A stretch of DNA of 50,558 nt, from positions 1 through 50,558 of the forward strand of contig CAMASI010000022.1 in the NCBI GenBank assembly GCA_945861065.1, in the 5' to 3' direction. Under the pieces are notes generated by a model. It saw nothing but the letters and a program-made list of their open reading frames with translations, did not search any database and was not told the origin of the DNA. The position numbers and the translations under genes were made by a program. Positions 35,940-45,235 of this stretch are shown piece by piece. Each line of letters opens with the position of its first letter. The stretch's first letter is position 1. The stretch is from Klebsiella pneumoniae. GTDB taxonomy: Bacteria; Myxococcota_A; UBA796; GCA-2862545.

Positions 35940-35969
35940 TTGACATTGCAACAGGTGCTTGGCTACCGT
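35940..35969 (+). promoter_or_regulatory. Possible sigma-70 promoter of the AAA-like gene
   Basis: TTGACA (35940-35945) is a perfect -35 hexamer; TACCGT (35964-35969) lies 18 bases on and could be a -10. The -35 abuts the dyad, so a bound regulator would compete with RNA polymerase. TTGACT at 35935-35940 is an alternative -35. Confidence 0.45.
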
Positions 35970-35988
35970 GACGGCGTATGGAGACGCT

Positions 35989-36981
35989 ATGAGTCGGCTG
36001 ACGCGGCGACTGACCCTGCTGCGGGCGAAACGAAACGGATGCTGGGATCCGGATCAAGCGTGGTACGAGACGGCCCCACGAGCCCGCGCTGCGCGTGCTG
36101 TTCGGGTCCACCTCCGGCGGATGGAACCGGTGATGCTGGTGGCGCCTCGATGGAGCGAGCCGCATCGTTTTCTGGACGAACTGGGTTGCGATCTGGCCTT
36201 GGGCAAACCTGACGTCGTGACGAGAACGCTGAACCTAGCACCGCTTGCCGGTCGGACGATTCCGCAGGCGTGGGCTTGGTTGCTGCAGGCGCTTCAGGAG
36301 TTCTGTGCGATTCGACAAGATGGGCCGGCGACGTCGGCGGTTTCGTCGCAGGGATTCCATCGTGTTTTGCGGTCGGTGCTTGAACGCGCCTCCACGGGTC
36401 CCCGTCGATGCCTCATGTTTCATGGCACGGAACACGCCCCTCTGGATGCCCTCACCGACCTCGTTGAAACGTTTACCGACGCGGCGGCGCGGCGAAACAG
36501 CACGAGCACGGGGCTGAACCTCCTCTTGTCGGGCTCGTTGCCAATTCCTTCGTGCACGGGTCGCTTCGTCCAGCTTCAGCTACCGGACTTCGGTCTAGGG
36601 GAGGCGACAGAGGCGCTGGCCGAGCAGGCCGGAGCGGTGCCGCCCACGTTGCTGGCCCACCTCGTCAAGGTCGTCGGCGGCGTGCCCGCGCTGATCGAAG
36701 CTGTGGGACGGCTGGACCTCGCCCATCAAGGTGAAATCGTCGCCGACCGAGCAGCGGTGTGGAAGCTCTTGGGTGCGCTCGGTGATGAAGTGCGCGGTGC
36801 GGCCCACATTCTCGCGTCGGATTTGCAACTCGCCCAGCGGATGGAGACCATTGCGCGCCTGGGGCCGGTCGTTGCAGACCTCGAACAGGACGCGGCGCTG
36901 TTGCGATCGGGTCTCGTCACGTTGTTCGACCGTCGCCGCATTCGCCTGAGAGCGCCCGTGTTCGCAGACGCTGTCACCTAG
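35989..36981 (+). CDS. AAA/STAND-like protein with degenerate nucleotide site
   Basis: 330 residues from ATG 35989, with GGAG just upstream; an earlier in-frame ATG at 35959 would begin inside the likely promoter. The order of blocks resembles an AAA-like NTPase: ARAVRVHLRRMEPVMLVAPR at the Walker A position, RCLMFHGTEHAPLDALTDLV at the Walker B position, GLNLLLSGSLPIPSC like sensor 1, then VQLQLPDFGLGEATEAL and TLLAHLVKVVGGVPALIEAV like a lid helix. However Walker A (GxxxxGK[ST]) is absent: the loop reads APRWSEPHR. ATP hydrolysis is therefore unlikely. Converges on the sigma factor gene with 8 bases between. Confidence 0.65.
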   Translation: MSRLTRRLTLLRAKRNGCWDPDQAWYETAPRARAARAVRVHLRRMEPVMLVAPRWSEPHRFLDELGCDLALGKPDVVTRTLNLAPLAGRTIPQAWAWLLQALQEFCAIRQDGPATSAVSSQGFHRVLRSVLERASTGPRRCLMFHGTEHAPLDALTDLVETFTDAAARRNSTSTGLNLLLSGSLPIPSCTGRFVQLQLPDFGLGEATEALAEQAGAVPPTLLAHLVKVVGGVPALIEAVGRLDLAHQGEIVADRAAVWKLLGALGDEVRGAAHILASDLQLAQRMETIARLGPVVADLEQDAALLRSGLVTLFDRRRIRLRAPVFADAVT

Positions 36982-36989
36982 GTGTGAGG

Positions 36990-37949
36990 TCAGGCGTCGT
37001 CGAAGTCGAACTGCAGGGCTTCTCCGACTTCGGCTTCTAGCCAGGTCTTTAGCCGCGCCTTGAGGCGGGCCTCAACCTGGCGAATGCGCTCTTTTGTGAC
37101 CCCAAACTCGTCGCCCAACTCGGTCAGGCTTACGGGGTCCTGCGCAACGAGTCGCCGCGACCAGATGACGCGCTCTCGGTCGTCCCGGATATGGTTGGCG
37201 GCGAACTCCGCGAGCTTGACCTGCATGAGATTCGACAACTCTGCAGAAGCCGCGCTTGTCTCTGGATTCGCTGCGTTGCCGTCTGCAACGGTCTCTTGTA
37301 GCGCTCGGCCGTCCGGGTCGTCGGTCGAGGGGCCGTGTAGCGAAAGGGCTGGCGCGCGAAGGTGGACGTCCACCGCGTCCACTTCTTGTTCCGAAACGCC
37401 GAGACGCTCGGCAAGTGCCTTCGGCGAGGGTGTGACCCCCTCGGCGATGAGTTGGTCGCGTTCTTTTTGCAACTGAAAGAACAACTTTCGACCGGCGCGT
37501 GTACTTCCCAGCCGAACAAGGCGGAAGTTGTCGAGCAAGAAGCGCAGGATCATCGCGCGAATCCAATACTGCGCGTAAGACGAAAACCGGATGTCCCGTG
37601 TGGGGTCATAGCGGGACAGCGCTTCGACGAGTCCGACGTTTCCCTCTTGGATGAGGTCGAGCACGCTGGCCCACTTCCGATGGTACTGAAAAGCGATCCG
37701 GATGACGAGGCGCAGGTTGGAGGTGACCAGGCGTTCGGCGGACTCAACGTCGCCGTTCTCCCGGTACTTTCTGGCGTAGTCGCGCTCTTCTTCCGCGGTC
37801 AGCAGCGGGTACCGACGCACCTCGGAAAGGTAGTAAGAAAGCAGGTCGCGCGCTGGGAGGTCGCGAGGTGGTGCGCGAAGGGCAGTCAGCCCTCTGGGTG
37901 TGGGGAGTCGTACCGAGCCGTCGTCGAATTCGTCTTCTTCACGGCTCAT
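36990..37949 (-). CDS. rpoH: RpoH-like (sigma-32 type) RNA polymerase sigma factor
   Basis: 319 residues of group 2-3 sigma-70. Region 1.2/2: LLSYYLSEVRRYPLLTAEEE, RLVTSNLRLVIRIAFQYHR, LDLIQEGNVGLVEALSRYDP, FSSYAQYWIRAMILRFL. The stretch GRKLFFQLQKERDQL fits the RpoH box (Q[R/K][R/K]LFFNLR). Region 4: SLTELGDEFGVTKERIRQVEARLK. Heat-shock sigma factors drive chaperone and protease genes; the tig-clpP-clpX-lon operon lies 1.1 kb away, though no promoter was matched to it. The acidic N-terminus MSREEDEFDDG is unusual. Its start overlaps the IMPase stop by 11 bases. Confidence 0.85.
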   Translation of the reverse strand: MSREEDEFDDGSVRLPTPRGLTALRAPPRDLPARDLLSYYLSEVRRYPLLTAEEERDYARKYRENGDVESAERLVTSNLRLVIRIAFQYHRKWASVLDLIQEGNVGLVEALSRYDPTRDIRFSSYAQYWIRAMILRFLLDNFRLVRLGSTRAGRKLFFQLQKERDQLIAEGVTPSPKALAERLGVSEQEVDAVDVHLRAPALSLHGPSTDDPDGRALQETVADGNAANPETSAASAELSNLMQVKLAEFAANHIRDDRERVIWSRRLVAQDPVSLTELGDEFGVTKERIRQVEARLKARLKTWLEAEVGEALQFDFDDA

Positions 37950-38733
37950 GGCGCCTCCCTACTGCGGCCCGGACCTGTGTGAGCGCCGCGGCCAGCGTAC
38001 GACATGCGGTAGACGCGCCCGCGAGGAACGGCAAGCCCTCTTCGTCTTCTGGATTGAACGGAGAACCGTCAATCCGCGTCACGATGCCCCCGGATTCCCG
38101 GATCATCAGGACGCCGGCGCCGACATCCCAGTGGGACCAAGCGGCGATCCCGGCAACGACACCCGACCCGGCAGCGACCAACGCCAGATGTGCCGCGGAG
38201 GATCCGAGAGCCCGGACTTTCCCAGGCCATTGGATGGCCACACGATGGCTCCGAGACGGGAAGTAGGCGACGTCGTGCCGGCTTGGCATGGCAGAATCGC
38301 GCATGGCCATCCGGGTCCCATTGCACCACGCACCAAAGCCGACGGCCGCGAAGTAGAACCGATCGAGTTCAGGCAGGTAAAACGCCCCGATTTGGTAACG
38401 GCCTTCCATCATCCAGGTGACGGTCGGGCCCCAGTACGCAAGCCCGTCGGCGTACGCTGAGGTTCCGTCAATCGGGTCAATGTACCAACAACCGTGAGAC
38501 CCCTCAAAGCGCGTGCCCTCCTCTCCGACGACTGCGGCCTGAGGAAAATGCGCGCGGAGGCCGTCGGCGATGACGTTTTCCGCGTCTGAATCGGCGTCAG
38601 TCACCTCGGAGCCGTCCCCTTTGAGCCGCCGAACGTGGCGCCCCGGATGCCGAAGACTCGCCCCACCTGCCTGTCGCAGGACTTGCTCCAACACACAGGC
38701 GACCTGTTCAAACTCTCTGGGTTCCACAGGCAC
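37939..38733 (-). CDS. Inositol monophosphatase family phosphatase
   Basis: 264 residues with the Li/Mg-dependent IMPase signature: VVGEEGT (metal Glu), the YIDPIDGTSAYADG motif with the metal-binding Asp residues, and the second signature WDVGAGVLMIRESGG. Family members hydrolyse inositol phosphate, fructose-1,6-bisphosphate, histidinol phosphate or PAP; substrate cannot be chosen from sequence alone. A tRNA-His gene lies about 60 bases beyond its start on the other strand. The short overlap with the sigma factor gene suggests co-transcription. Confidence 0.85.
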   Translation of the reverse strand: MPVEPREFEQVACVLEQVLRQAGGASLRHPGRHVRRLKGDGSEVTDADSDAENVIADGLRAHFPQAAVVGEEGTRFEGSHGCWYIDPIDGTSAYADGLAYWGPTVTWMMEGRYQIGAFYLPELDRFYFAAVGFGAWCNGTRMAMRDSAMPSRHDVAYFPSRSHRVAIQWPGKVRALGSSAAHLALVAAGSGVVAGIAAWSHWDVGAGVLMIRESGGIVTRIDGSPFNPEDEEGLPFLAGASTACRTLAAALTQVRAAVGRRHEP

Positions 38734-38795
38734 CTACCATCCCGCGCTCCCGCGCTTGCCATCGGGCCGCCTGCCGGATTACCCGAGCCGCCTAT

Positions 38796-38872
38796 GGTGG
38801 GTGTAGCTCAGTTGGTAGAGCACTGGACTGTGACTCCGGTGGTCGCGGGTTCAAGTCCCGTCATCCACCCCA
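38796..38872 (+). tRNA. tRNA-His (anticodon GTG)
   Basis: Cloverleaf with acceptor stem GTGGGTG/CATCCAC, D arm TAGCTCAGTTGGTAGAGCA, anticodon loop around CTGTGAC, T arm GCGGGTTCAAGTCCCGT, and encoded CCA at the end. The extra G at 38796 can pair with the discriminator C, as tRNA-His requires (G-1:C73). First of three tRNAs ahead of tig. Confidence 0.95.
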
Positions 38873-38879
38873 CTTGATT

Positions 38880-38952
38880 GGGCCCATAGCTCAACTGGCA
38901 GAGCGCCGGACTCTTAATCCGTAGGTTCCAGGTTCGATTCCTGGTGGGCTCA
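38880..38952 (+). tRNA. tRNA-Lys (anticodon CTT)
   Basis: 73 bases. Acceptor GGGCCCA/TGGGCTC with one G-U pair, anticodon in GACTCTTAATC, T arm CCAGGTTCGATTCCTGG. CCA is not encoded (discriminator A, then CTC). Seven bases after tRNA-His. Confidence 0.94.
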
Positions 38953-38978
38953 CTCTCTCTTTTCTAAGGAACCATCAC

Positions 38979-39060
38979 GCGAGAATGGCGGAATGGCAGA
39001 CGCGCTGGACTTAGGATCCAGTGGGCAACCCCCGTGGGGGTTCGACTCCCCCTTCTCGCA
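38979..39060 (+). tRNA. tRNA-Leu (anticodon TAG)
   Basis: 82 bases with a long variable arm (GGGCAACCCCCGTG), acceptor GCGAGAA/TTCTCGC, anticodon stem-loop CTGGACTTAGGATCCAG. No encoded CCA. 35 bases upstream of tig. Confidence 0.94.
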
Positions 39061-39095
39061 TCCCTGCGACTTATATCGTCGCGCCTGAAGGACCC

Positions 39096-40583
39096 ATGAA
39101 CGTCGATCTGGTCTCGCTTTCCTCCTATCAAAAGCAGTTGGCTTTCGTCATTCCCGCGACGCGTGTCCGGGCGGGTGTGGACGCTGCGTTCAAGGACATC
39201 TCCAAGAAAGCCCGTTTGCCTGGCTTTCGCCCCGGTCACGCGCCGCGCGCCGTGCTCGAGGCAAAATATTTGGGCCAAGTGTGTACGGATCTTGCGAATG
39301 ACCTGATGAACGAGGCCTGGCGGAAGGCGATGGCGGACAACGGGCTCAAGCCTGTGGGTCAGCCGAAGGTCGAACTAGCGGGCGAGTTGCGCCCCAACGA
39401 CGAGTTCCGTTTCACCATCTCCGTCGAGGTTCGCCCCGACGTGGAACTCACCAAGTACACGGGCTTGGATGTCGTTTGGCCGCGCGCGGAGGTCGCGGAG
39501 ACCGAAGTCGACGCAGGCGTGTCGCGTCGCATTGAGCAGGCTGCGCGGTTTGTCGACGTCAAGGACCGCGCTGTGATGAGTGGCGACCTGGCGATGGTCG
39601 AACTCGTGGCCCGTTCCGGCGACGAAGAAGTGGCCCGCGAGTTCGGCACCATGGTGCGCACGGCGGGTGACCCCTACTATCCGGGGCTAGAGACCCTGGT
39701 CATCGGCCGCTCGGTTGACGAATCAGTCAGCGGCACCGTGTCGTTCGGCGCCAAGGCGCGAAACGAAGCTGTTGCGGGCCGAACGCTCGACGTCGAAGCC
39801 AAGATTGTGGGAATCCAGGCCTCAGAAACCCCACCGCTGACGGACGAACTGGCCGCGGAGCTCGGCTTCGAGGGCGGCGTTTTTGGAATGCGTGTGGCTG
39901 TTGCAGCCCAACTTTCGGCGGGGCGCGAGGAGATGGCCCGGAACCAGGCGCGCGCGAACCTGTTGGAGCAGTTGATCGCGGCCAACGCCTTTGACGTGCC
40001 CCCAGCGATGGCGCAAGACGCGCTGCGCATGCTGGTAGAGGAGCTCAGGCAGCAACAAGCGTACCGAACGGGCCAGAACCCGAAGCAGATCTCCTTCTCG
40101 CCAGCCACGATGGAGGACCTCGGTCGCCGTTCCGTGTTCGCTGCGAAAGCGGCCTTGCTGGTCGAACGTGTTGCGGTGGTCGAAGCCATCGTCGTCACGG
40201 ACGAAGATGTGGAGAACAAGGTCAACGCGCTGGCCATTGAGCGAAATCAGGCCGTCGAAGCCGTGCGAGGCTGGTTCACGAAGGAGGGGCAGCTCGAGGA
40301 ACTTCGGCAACGCATCTCGGAAGAGAAGACGCTGGACTGGTTGCTCGAACGCGCCAACGTGACCACGCCCGAGCCGCCGGTCGCGGTAGCCGCGCCCAAG
40401 GCGGAATCCGAGGCGAAGCCCAAGGGTAAGGCGAAGAAGGCCAAGGTCGAGGCTGCTCTGGAGCCGGTCGCCGTGGCGGAAGCCGTTGTGGTGGCAGAAT
40501 CAGTTGCCGTACCCGAATCAGTTGACGTGCCCGAAGTGGCAAAAGCGAAGAAGCCACGCAAGAAGAAGACTGACGAGGGGTAG
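39096..40583 (+). CDS. tig: Trigger factor with Lys/Ala/Val-rich C-terminal extension
   Basis: 495 residues, starting at ATG 39096 with GAAGGA upstream; the frame opens earlier but inside tRNA-Leu. The N-terminal ribosome-binding domain has KKARLPGFRPGHAPRAVLEA; the family signature GFRxGKxP here has His where Lys is usual. A PPIase (FKBP-like) domain follows around 150-240 (GDLAMVELVARSGDEEVA, PYYPGLETLVIGRS). The C-terminal chaperone arms end near residue 430. Then comes a tail of about 65 residues, first Pro/Ala/Lys, then repeated VAV(A/P)E units, ending KKPRKKKTDEG, longer than in most trigger factors. First protein gene of tig-clpP-clpX-lon. Confidence 0.95.
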   Translation: MNVDLVSLSSYQKQLAFVIPATRVRAGVDAAFKDISKKARLPGFRPGHAPRAVLEAKYLGQVCTDLANDLMNEAWRKAMADNGLKPVGQPKVELAGELRPNDEFRFTISVEVRPDVELTKYTGLDVVWPRAEVAETEVDAGVSRRIEQAARFVDVKDRAVMSGDLAMVELVARSGDEEVAREFGTMVRTAGDPYYPGLETLVIGRSVDESVSGTVSFGAKARNEAVAGRTLDVEAKIVGIQASETPPLTDELAAELGFEGGVFGMRVAVAAQLSAGREEMARNQARANLLEQLIAANAFDVPPAMAQDALRMLVEELRQQQAYRTGQNPKQISFSPATMEDLGRRSVFAAKAALLVERVAVVEAIVVTDEDVENKVNALAIERNQAVEAVRGWFTKEGQLEELRQRISEEKTLDWLLERANVTTPEPPVAVAAPKAESEAKPKGKAKKAKVEAALEPVAVAEAVVVAESVAVPESVDVPEVAKAKKPRKKKTDEG

Positions 40584-40622
40584 CGCGCTCGGTTAGGGAT
40601 GGACGCCCCCTCCGGAGCGTGA

Positions 40623-41237
40623 ATGCAAGACCGTCCCTCCAGCTACTTCGTGCCGATGGTGTCCGAGATGACGCATCGGGGCGAGACCCGCCATGACATC
40701 TGGTCCCGACTTCTCGTGGACCGCATCGTCTTCCTTGGCACTGCCATCGATGATCAAGTGGCCAACCTCATCATCGCGCAGTTGCTCTTCCTTGAGAGTC
40801 AGGACCCCGAAAAGGACATCCACCTGTACATTCATAGCCCTGGAGGCGTGATCACGGCTGGAATGGCGATCTACGACACCATGCACTACATCCGGCCGGA
40901 CGTGTGCACCATCTGCATCGGACAAGCGGCGTCCATGGGCGCGATCCTGCTCGCTGCTGGTGCCAAAGGGAAGCGCCGGGCGCTACCGAATGCCCGAGTG
41001 CTGATTCACCAGCCACTCGGCGGATTCCGCGGCCAGGCGACCGACATTGAGATCCACGCCCGCGAGATTCTCCGGTGGCGGGACACGTTGAATCAAACCC
41101 TTTCCAAACACACGGGCCAACCTGTGGAGCGCGTAGCCAAGGATACGGAACGCGACAACATCATGTCTGCCGCCGAGGCGGCCGTGTATGGACTTGTGGA
41201 CGAGGTTATCGAGCAGCCGAATCGCACGGTGAAGTGA
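40623..41237 (+). CDS. clpP: ATP-dependent Clp protease proteolytic subunit ClpP
   Basis: 204 residues, the barrel-forming serine protease that works with ClpX or ClpA. Catalytic triad Ser104 (GQAASMGA), His129 ([10 protein letters not shown]) and Asp178 (KDTERDN), with the spacings of the E. coli enzyme. The usual N-terminal propeptide is represented by [16 protein letters not shown] 40623; 39 bases after tig and 5 bases before clpX. Confidence 0.98.
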   Translation: MQDRPSSYFVPMVSEMTHRGETRHDIWSRLLVDRIVFLGTAIDDQVANLIIAQLLFLESQDPEKDIHLYIHSPGGVITAGMAIYDTMHYIRPDVCTICIGQAASMGAILLAAGAKGKRRALPNARVLIHQPLGGFRGQATDIEIHAREILRWRDTLNQTLSKHTGQPVERVAKDTERDNIMSAAEAAVYGLVDEVIEQPNRTVK

Positions 41238-41242
41238 ACGAA

Positions 41243-42496
41243 ATGGCGCGAAAGACCGGCGTTGGGAAAACGGATCTCGGTTGTTCGTTCTGCGGCAAGT
41301 CACAGCGGGAAGTCCGCAAGCTGATCGCGGGGCCAGGCGTCTACGTCTGTGACGAGTGTGTCGAACTGTGCCACGACATCATCTCGGAAGAGGCCCAAAA
41401 AGAGGACTTTCAGACCACTCGGGTCCCGGTCCCCAAGCCGCGCGACATCTTGGCGTTCTTAGACGAGTACGTCGTAGGTCAGGAGCGGGCGAAGAAGACG
41501 CTCGCTGTTGCCGTGCACAATCACTACAAACGAATCGATAGCAAGTCCGGCCACGATGACGTCGACCTTCAAAAAAGCAACGTGCTGTTGGTCGGTCCCA
41601 CTGGCGTTGGAAAGACGCTTCTCGCGCAGACGTTGGCACGTTTCCTCAACGTGCCGTTCGCCATCGGTGACGCCACCAGCCTCACGGAAGCCGGCTACGT
41701 CGGCGAGGACGTCGAAAACGTCATCCTGTCGCTCTTCCAGGCCGCCGAGTACAACGTCGAGCAAACGTGTCGTGGCATCGTCTACATCGATGAGATCGAC
41801 AAGATCGCGCGCAAAGGCGACAACCCGTCTATTACTCGGGATGTGTCGGGCGAAGGCGTACAACAGGCGTTGCTGAAGATCATCGAAGGGACCGTGGCGA
41901 ATGTGCCCCCAAAAGGCGGGCGCAAGCACCCGCAGCAGGAATTCATCCCGATCGACACGACGAACATCCTGTTCATCTGCGGCGGTGCATTTGTGGGTTT
42001 GGACAAGATCGTGGAGTCGCGGCTGGGTCAGCATCAAGTGGGTTTTGGTACTGCGTCGTCGGCACGGTCTCAGCTCAGCAGCAGCGAGTTGTTGGCGCGG
42101 GCCGAGCCTGAGGACCTGACTCGCTTCGGGCTCATACCCGAGTTTATCGGACGCTTGCCGGTCATCGCCACCCTGGAGGAGTTGGACGAGGCCGCGTTGA
42201 CCGAAATCCTGGTCCGGCCGAAGAACGCCTTGATTCGCCAGTACCAAAAGTTGTTCGAGATGGACCACGTCAAACTCCGCTTTACGGAGGGCAGTCTGAC
42301 GCTGATTGCGCGCGAAGCCATGACGCGGAAGGCGGGCGCACGGGGGTTGCGAGGTATCGTCGAAGAGATCATGCTCGACGCCATGTACGAGCTGCCGAGC
42401 CGTACCAACGTCAAAGAGTGTGTCGTGAGCGAAGACGTCGTCTTGCGCAAACAACCGCCTATTCTGGTCTACGAGAACGAAGGAGAGTGGTCCTGA
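41243..42496 (+). CDS. clpX: ATP-dependent Clp protease ATP-binding subunit ClpX
   Basis: 417 residues from ATG 41243. The N-terminal zinc-binding domain has [19 protein letters not shown] and CDECVELC. The AAA+ domain has Walker A GPTGVGKT, sensor and arginine-finger blocks ([11 protein letters not shown]-like sequence [20 protein letters not shown]), Walker [12 protein letters not shown], and [11 protein letters not shown]. It unfolds substrates and feeds them to ClpP. The frame is open to 41075 but that part lies inside clpP. Its stop overlaps the lon start by one base (TGATG). Confidence 0.98.
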   Translation: MARKTGVGKTDLGCSFCGKSQREVRKLIAGPGVYVCDECVELCHDIISEEAQKEDFQTTRVPVPKPRDILAFLDEYVVGQERAKKTLAVAVHNHYKRIDSKSGHDDVDLQKSNVLLVGPTGVGKTLLAQTLARFLNVPFAIGDATSLTEAGYVGEDVENVILSLFQAAEYNVEQTCRGIVYIDEIDKIARKGDNPSITRDVSGEGVQQALLKIIEGTVANVPPKGGRKHPQQEFIPIDTTNILFICGGAFVGLDKIVESRLGQHQVGFGTASSARSQLSSSELLARAEPEDLTRFGLIPEFIGRLPVIATLEELDEAALTEILVRPKNALIRQYQKLFEMDHVKLRFTEGSLTLIAREAMTRKAGARGLRGIVEEIMLDAMYELPSRTNVKECVVSEDVVLRKQPPILVYENEGEWS

Positions 42497-44892
42497 TGTT
42501 CCGGGCTCGTACGACCGAAGCCACAGCTTGGCCCGTGTTGCCTTCCCGAGAAGTTGTCGGGTTCCCGCATCACCCGTTGTCGCTTGTCGTCGGGAGGCCC
42601 CGTTCGTTGGCTGCGGTGCGTGCCGCCATGAGCACCTCTTCGCGTCGGATTGTCCTGGTCGCGCAGCGCGACGCCGAGGTCGCGGTCCCTGGCCCCGAGG
42701 ATCTGTACGAAGTGGGCGTGCTCGCATACATCGAACAGGTGCTGCAACTGCCCGACGGCAACCTTCGCATTCTCGTCGAGGGAATTTCGCGGGCGAGCGT
42801 CACCCAATGGTTCAACGACGATGACTATCTGAGGGCTCATGTCGTCGAGCCTCCCGTCGTTGCGCACAACGACGCAGAGCTGCTTGCGTTGTGCCGGACC
42901 GCGAAAACGACCTTCGAACGCTACTGCAAACTGCACCGTGGCGTGCCGCCAGAGAGCGCGATGGCCATCAACGCCATCGACGACCCCGACCGGCTGGCGG
43001 ATGCGTTGGCGACCCCGCTCGCGCTCAAGGTTGCGGAGCGGCAGGCCCTGCTAGAATCCCTGGACGTGCGCGCCCGTTTGGAAGACGTGACCCGCATCTT
43101 GCTCAGCGAAATCGAGGCCCTTGGGGTCGAGAAGAAACTCCGGGCCCGGGCGCGGCGGGAGCGTGACACCCAGACGCGCGAAGACTGGCTGGCCGACCAA
43201 GTACGTAGCGCCCAGCGAGATGGTGGCGAGTCGAGCGGCAAGTCGGAAATCGACGAACTTGCCGCGGCGCTTGCAGCGAAAACCGTCCCAGAATCAGTTC
43301 GCGAGCGCGTGGACAAGGAACTGCGCAAACTCGCTGCGATGAACCAGATGTCCGCCGAGGCGACCGTCGTCCGAAACTGGATCGATTGGGTTCTCGCGCT
43401 TCCGTGGGGGGACCCGCCCAAAGCGACCGTCGATCTGGCCCGCGCCGTAGCGGTGCTGGACGAAGACCATCATGGGTTGGAACGCGTCAAAGAACGAATC
43501 ATTGAGCATCTTGCAGTAGGGCACCTCGTAGAACGCATGCGTGGGCCGATTTTGTGCCTCGTTGGGCCACCCGGGGTGGGAAAAACCTCGCTGGCTCGAT
43601 CGATTGCCCGGGCCTCCGAAAGGCCGTTCGTACGTGTGTCGTTGGGCGGCGTACGGGACGAGGCCGAGATCCGTGGTCACCGACGGACGTACATCGGAGC
43701 CATGCCAGGACGCATCCTGGGCGCAATGAAGCGGGCCAATCGCAATGACCCAGTGTTCTTGCTCGACGAGATCGACAAGATGTCTTCCGACTTCCGGGGA
43801 GACCCCGCGTCGGCCATGTTGGAGGTGTTGGACCCGGAGCAGAACGCCACGTTCGCCGACCACTACCTCGACCTTGATTACGACCTGTCCCGCGTGTTGT
43901 TCCTATGCACCGCCAATGCGGCGCAGAACATCCCGTTGCCGCTGCTCGATCGGATGGAACTGATCGAATTGTCAGGGTACACCGAAGCGGAGAAGCTGGC
44001 GATTGGGAGGCGATATCTGGTGCCTCGGCAGCTTTCCCAGCACGGATTGACGGCCGAGCAGATGACGATTTCCAACGAAGGTGTTGTCCGCACGATTCGC
44101 CAGTACACCCGCGAATCTGGGGTCCGCGAGTTGGAGCGTCAGATTGCGACGTTGTGCCGAAAAGTCGCGCATCGAACGGTTGCCCAAGGGCCGAGCGCAA
44201 AGCCCGTCAAGGTCGTGACCGGCAACCTCGAGCGTTTGCTTGGCCCGCCTAGGTACAATGAAAGGGTTGCAGAGCCTGGACCTGTTGTGGGGCTGGTTCA
44301 CGGGCTCGCGGTCACCCCGTGGGGTGGCGACGTGTTGGACATCGAGGTCTGTGTGGTGCCGGGCAAAGGCAACCTCATCCTGACGGGTCGCCTCGGGGAT
44401 TGGCTCAAGGAGTCGGCTACGGCTGCCTCGACCTACGTGCGCAGTCGGCGCGAAGCGCTTCGTATCGAAGCCGAGATTCATGATGGCGTAGACATCCACG
44501 TGCACTACCCGGGCAATGCGCTTCGAACCGACGGGCCGAGTGCCGGGATCGCGATGGCTACGGCGTTGGTGAGCGCCCTGACGGGCATTCCGGTGCGTTC
44601 GGATGTTGCGATGACTGGGGAGATCAGCTTGCGCGGGCGTGTCCTCCCGATCGGCGGCGTGAAGGAGAAGTTGCTGGCGGCCCATCGCCGGGGGCTCTCG
44701 ACGGTTCTCATTCCTGAGGACAATCAACGCGACCTGGAAGAGGTGCCTCAACGGATACGCGACGCCCTTCGAATCGTGCCTGTCGGCCACATGGACCGAG
44801 TTCTTGTCGAGGCTCTGGAGGGCCCCGGCGCGGCGTCACTGTTTGGCGAACGTGTGATTGGGGACGCCCGCGAGGGCGAGGTGCGAACTTGA
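42496..44892 (+). CDS. lon: ATP-dependent protease Lon
   Basis: 798 residues. N-terminal substrate-recognition domain (about 1-200), AAA+ module with Walker A GPPGVGKT and Walker B VFLLDEIDKM, then the S16 protease domain with Ser682 (DGPSAGIAMA) and the catalytic Lys in GGVKEKLLAAHR (Lys725 by E. coli spacing). It degrades misfolded and regulatory proteins in the cytoplasm. ATG 42496 overlaps the clpX stop; GGAGAG lies 10 bases ahead. The N-terminus is shorter than in E. coli and opens FRARTTEATAWPVLPSREVV. Confidence 0.97.
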   Translation: MFRARTTEATAWPVLPSREVVGFPHHPLSLVVGRPRSLAAVRAAMSTSSRRIVLVAQRDAEVAVPGPEDLYEVGVLAYIEQVLQLPDGNLRILVEGISRASVTQWFNDDDYLRAHVVEPPVVAHNDAELLALCRTAKTTFERYCKLHRGVPPESAMAINAIDDPDRLADALATPLALKVAERQALLESLDVRARLEDVTRILLSEIEALGVEKKLRARARRERDTQTREDWLADQVRSAQRDGGESSGKSEIDELAAALAAKTVPESVRERVDKELRKLAAMNQMSAEATVVRNWIDWVLALPWGDPPKATVDLARAVAVLDEDHHGLERVKERIIEHLAVGHLVERMRGPILCLVGPPGVGKTSLARSIARASERPFVRVSLGGVRDEAEIRGHRRTYIGAMPGRILGAMKRANRNDPVFLLDEIDKMSSDFRGDPASAMLEVLDPEQNATFADHYLDLDYDLSRVLFLCTANAAQNIPLPLLDRMELIELSGYTEAEKLAIGRRYLVPRQLSQHGLTAEQMTISNEGVVRTIRQYTRESGVRELERQIATLCRKVAHRTVAQGPSAKPVKVVTGNLERLLGPPRYNERVAEPGPVVGLVHGLAVTPWGGDVLDIEVCVVPGKGNLILTGRLGDWLKESATAASTYVRSRREALRIEAEIHDGVDIHVHYPGNALRTDGPSAGIAMATALVSALTGIPVRSDVAMTGEISLRGRVLPIGGVKEKLLAAHRRGLSTVLIPEDNQRDLEEVPQRIRDALRIVPVGHMDRVLVEALEGPGAASLFGERVIGDAREGEVRT

Positions 44893-44947
44893 CGTGCCGG
44901 GGCCAAGTCGCTACGGGTGCTGGGCTCGGCGGCGCCCATTCGTCGTC

Positions 44948-45019
44948 GGGCGGATAGCTCAATGGGAGAGCTTCGGTCTTACACACCGATGGTTGCAGGT
45001 TCGAATCCTGTTCCGCCCA
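44948..45019 (+). tRNA. tRNA-Val (anticodon TAC)
   Basis: 72 bases. Acceptor GGGCGGA/TCCGCCC, D arm TAGCTCAATGGGAGAGCT, anticodon in GGTCTTACACACC, T arm CAGGTTCGAATCCTG. No encoded CCA. A T-rich stretch follows at 45027-45047. Confidence 0.93.
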
Positions 45020-45052
45020 TACGCTAGTTTTGTTGGGGTTTTTTTGCTCGTT

Positions 45053-45129
<77 letters not shown>

Positions 45130-45134
45130 CTTTT

Positions 45135-45166
45135 TCGACCCGCCCGGGCACACTCGGGCGGGTCGA
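45135..45166 (+). terminator. Strong hairpin after tRNA-Asp, probable terminator
   Basis: CGACCCGCCCG (45136-45146) pairs perfectly with CGGGCGGGTCG (45155-45165), and the flanking T-A extends it to 12 bp with an 8-base loop. It starts 6 bases past tRNA-Asp. There is a T-run before it but none after, so it is termination-competent by stability rather than by a classical tail. Confidence 0.55.
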
Positions 45167-45235
45167 CTTGTGTTGGGGCGCGTGGTTACGGCGGTCCCTT
45201 GTTCTGCCGGAGCGCTGGTGCCGGGCTAGACGCTG

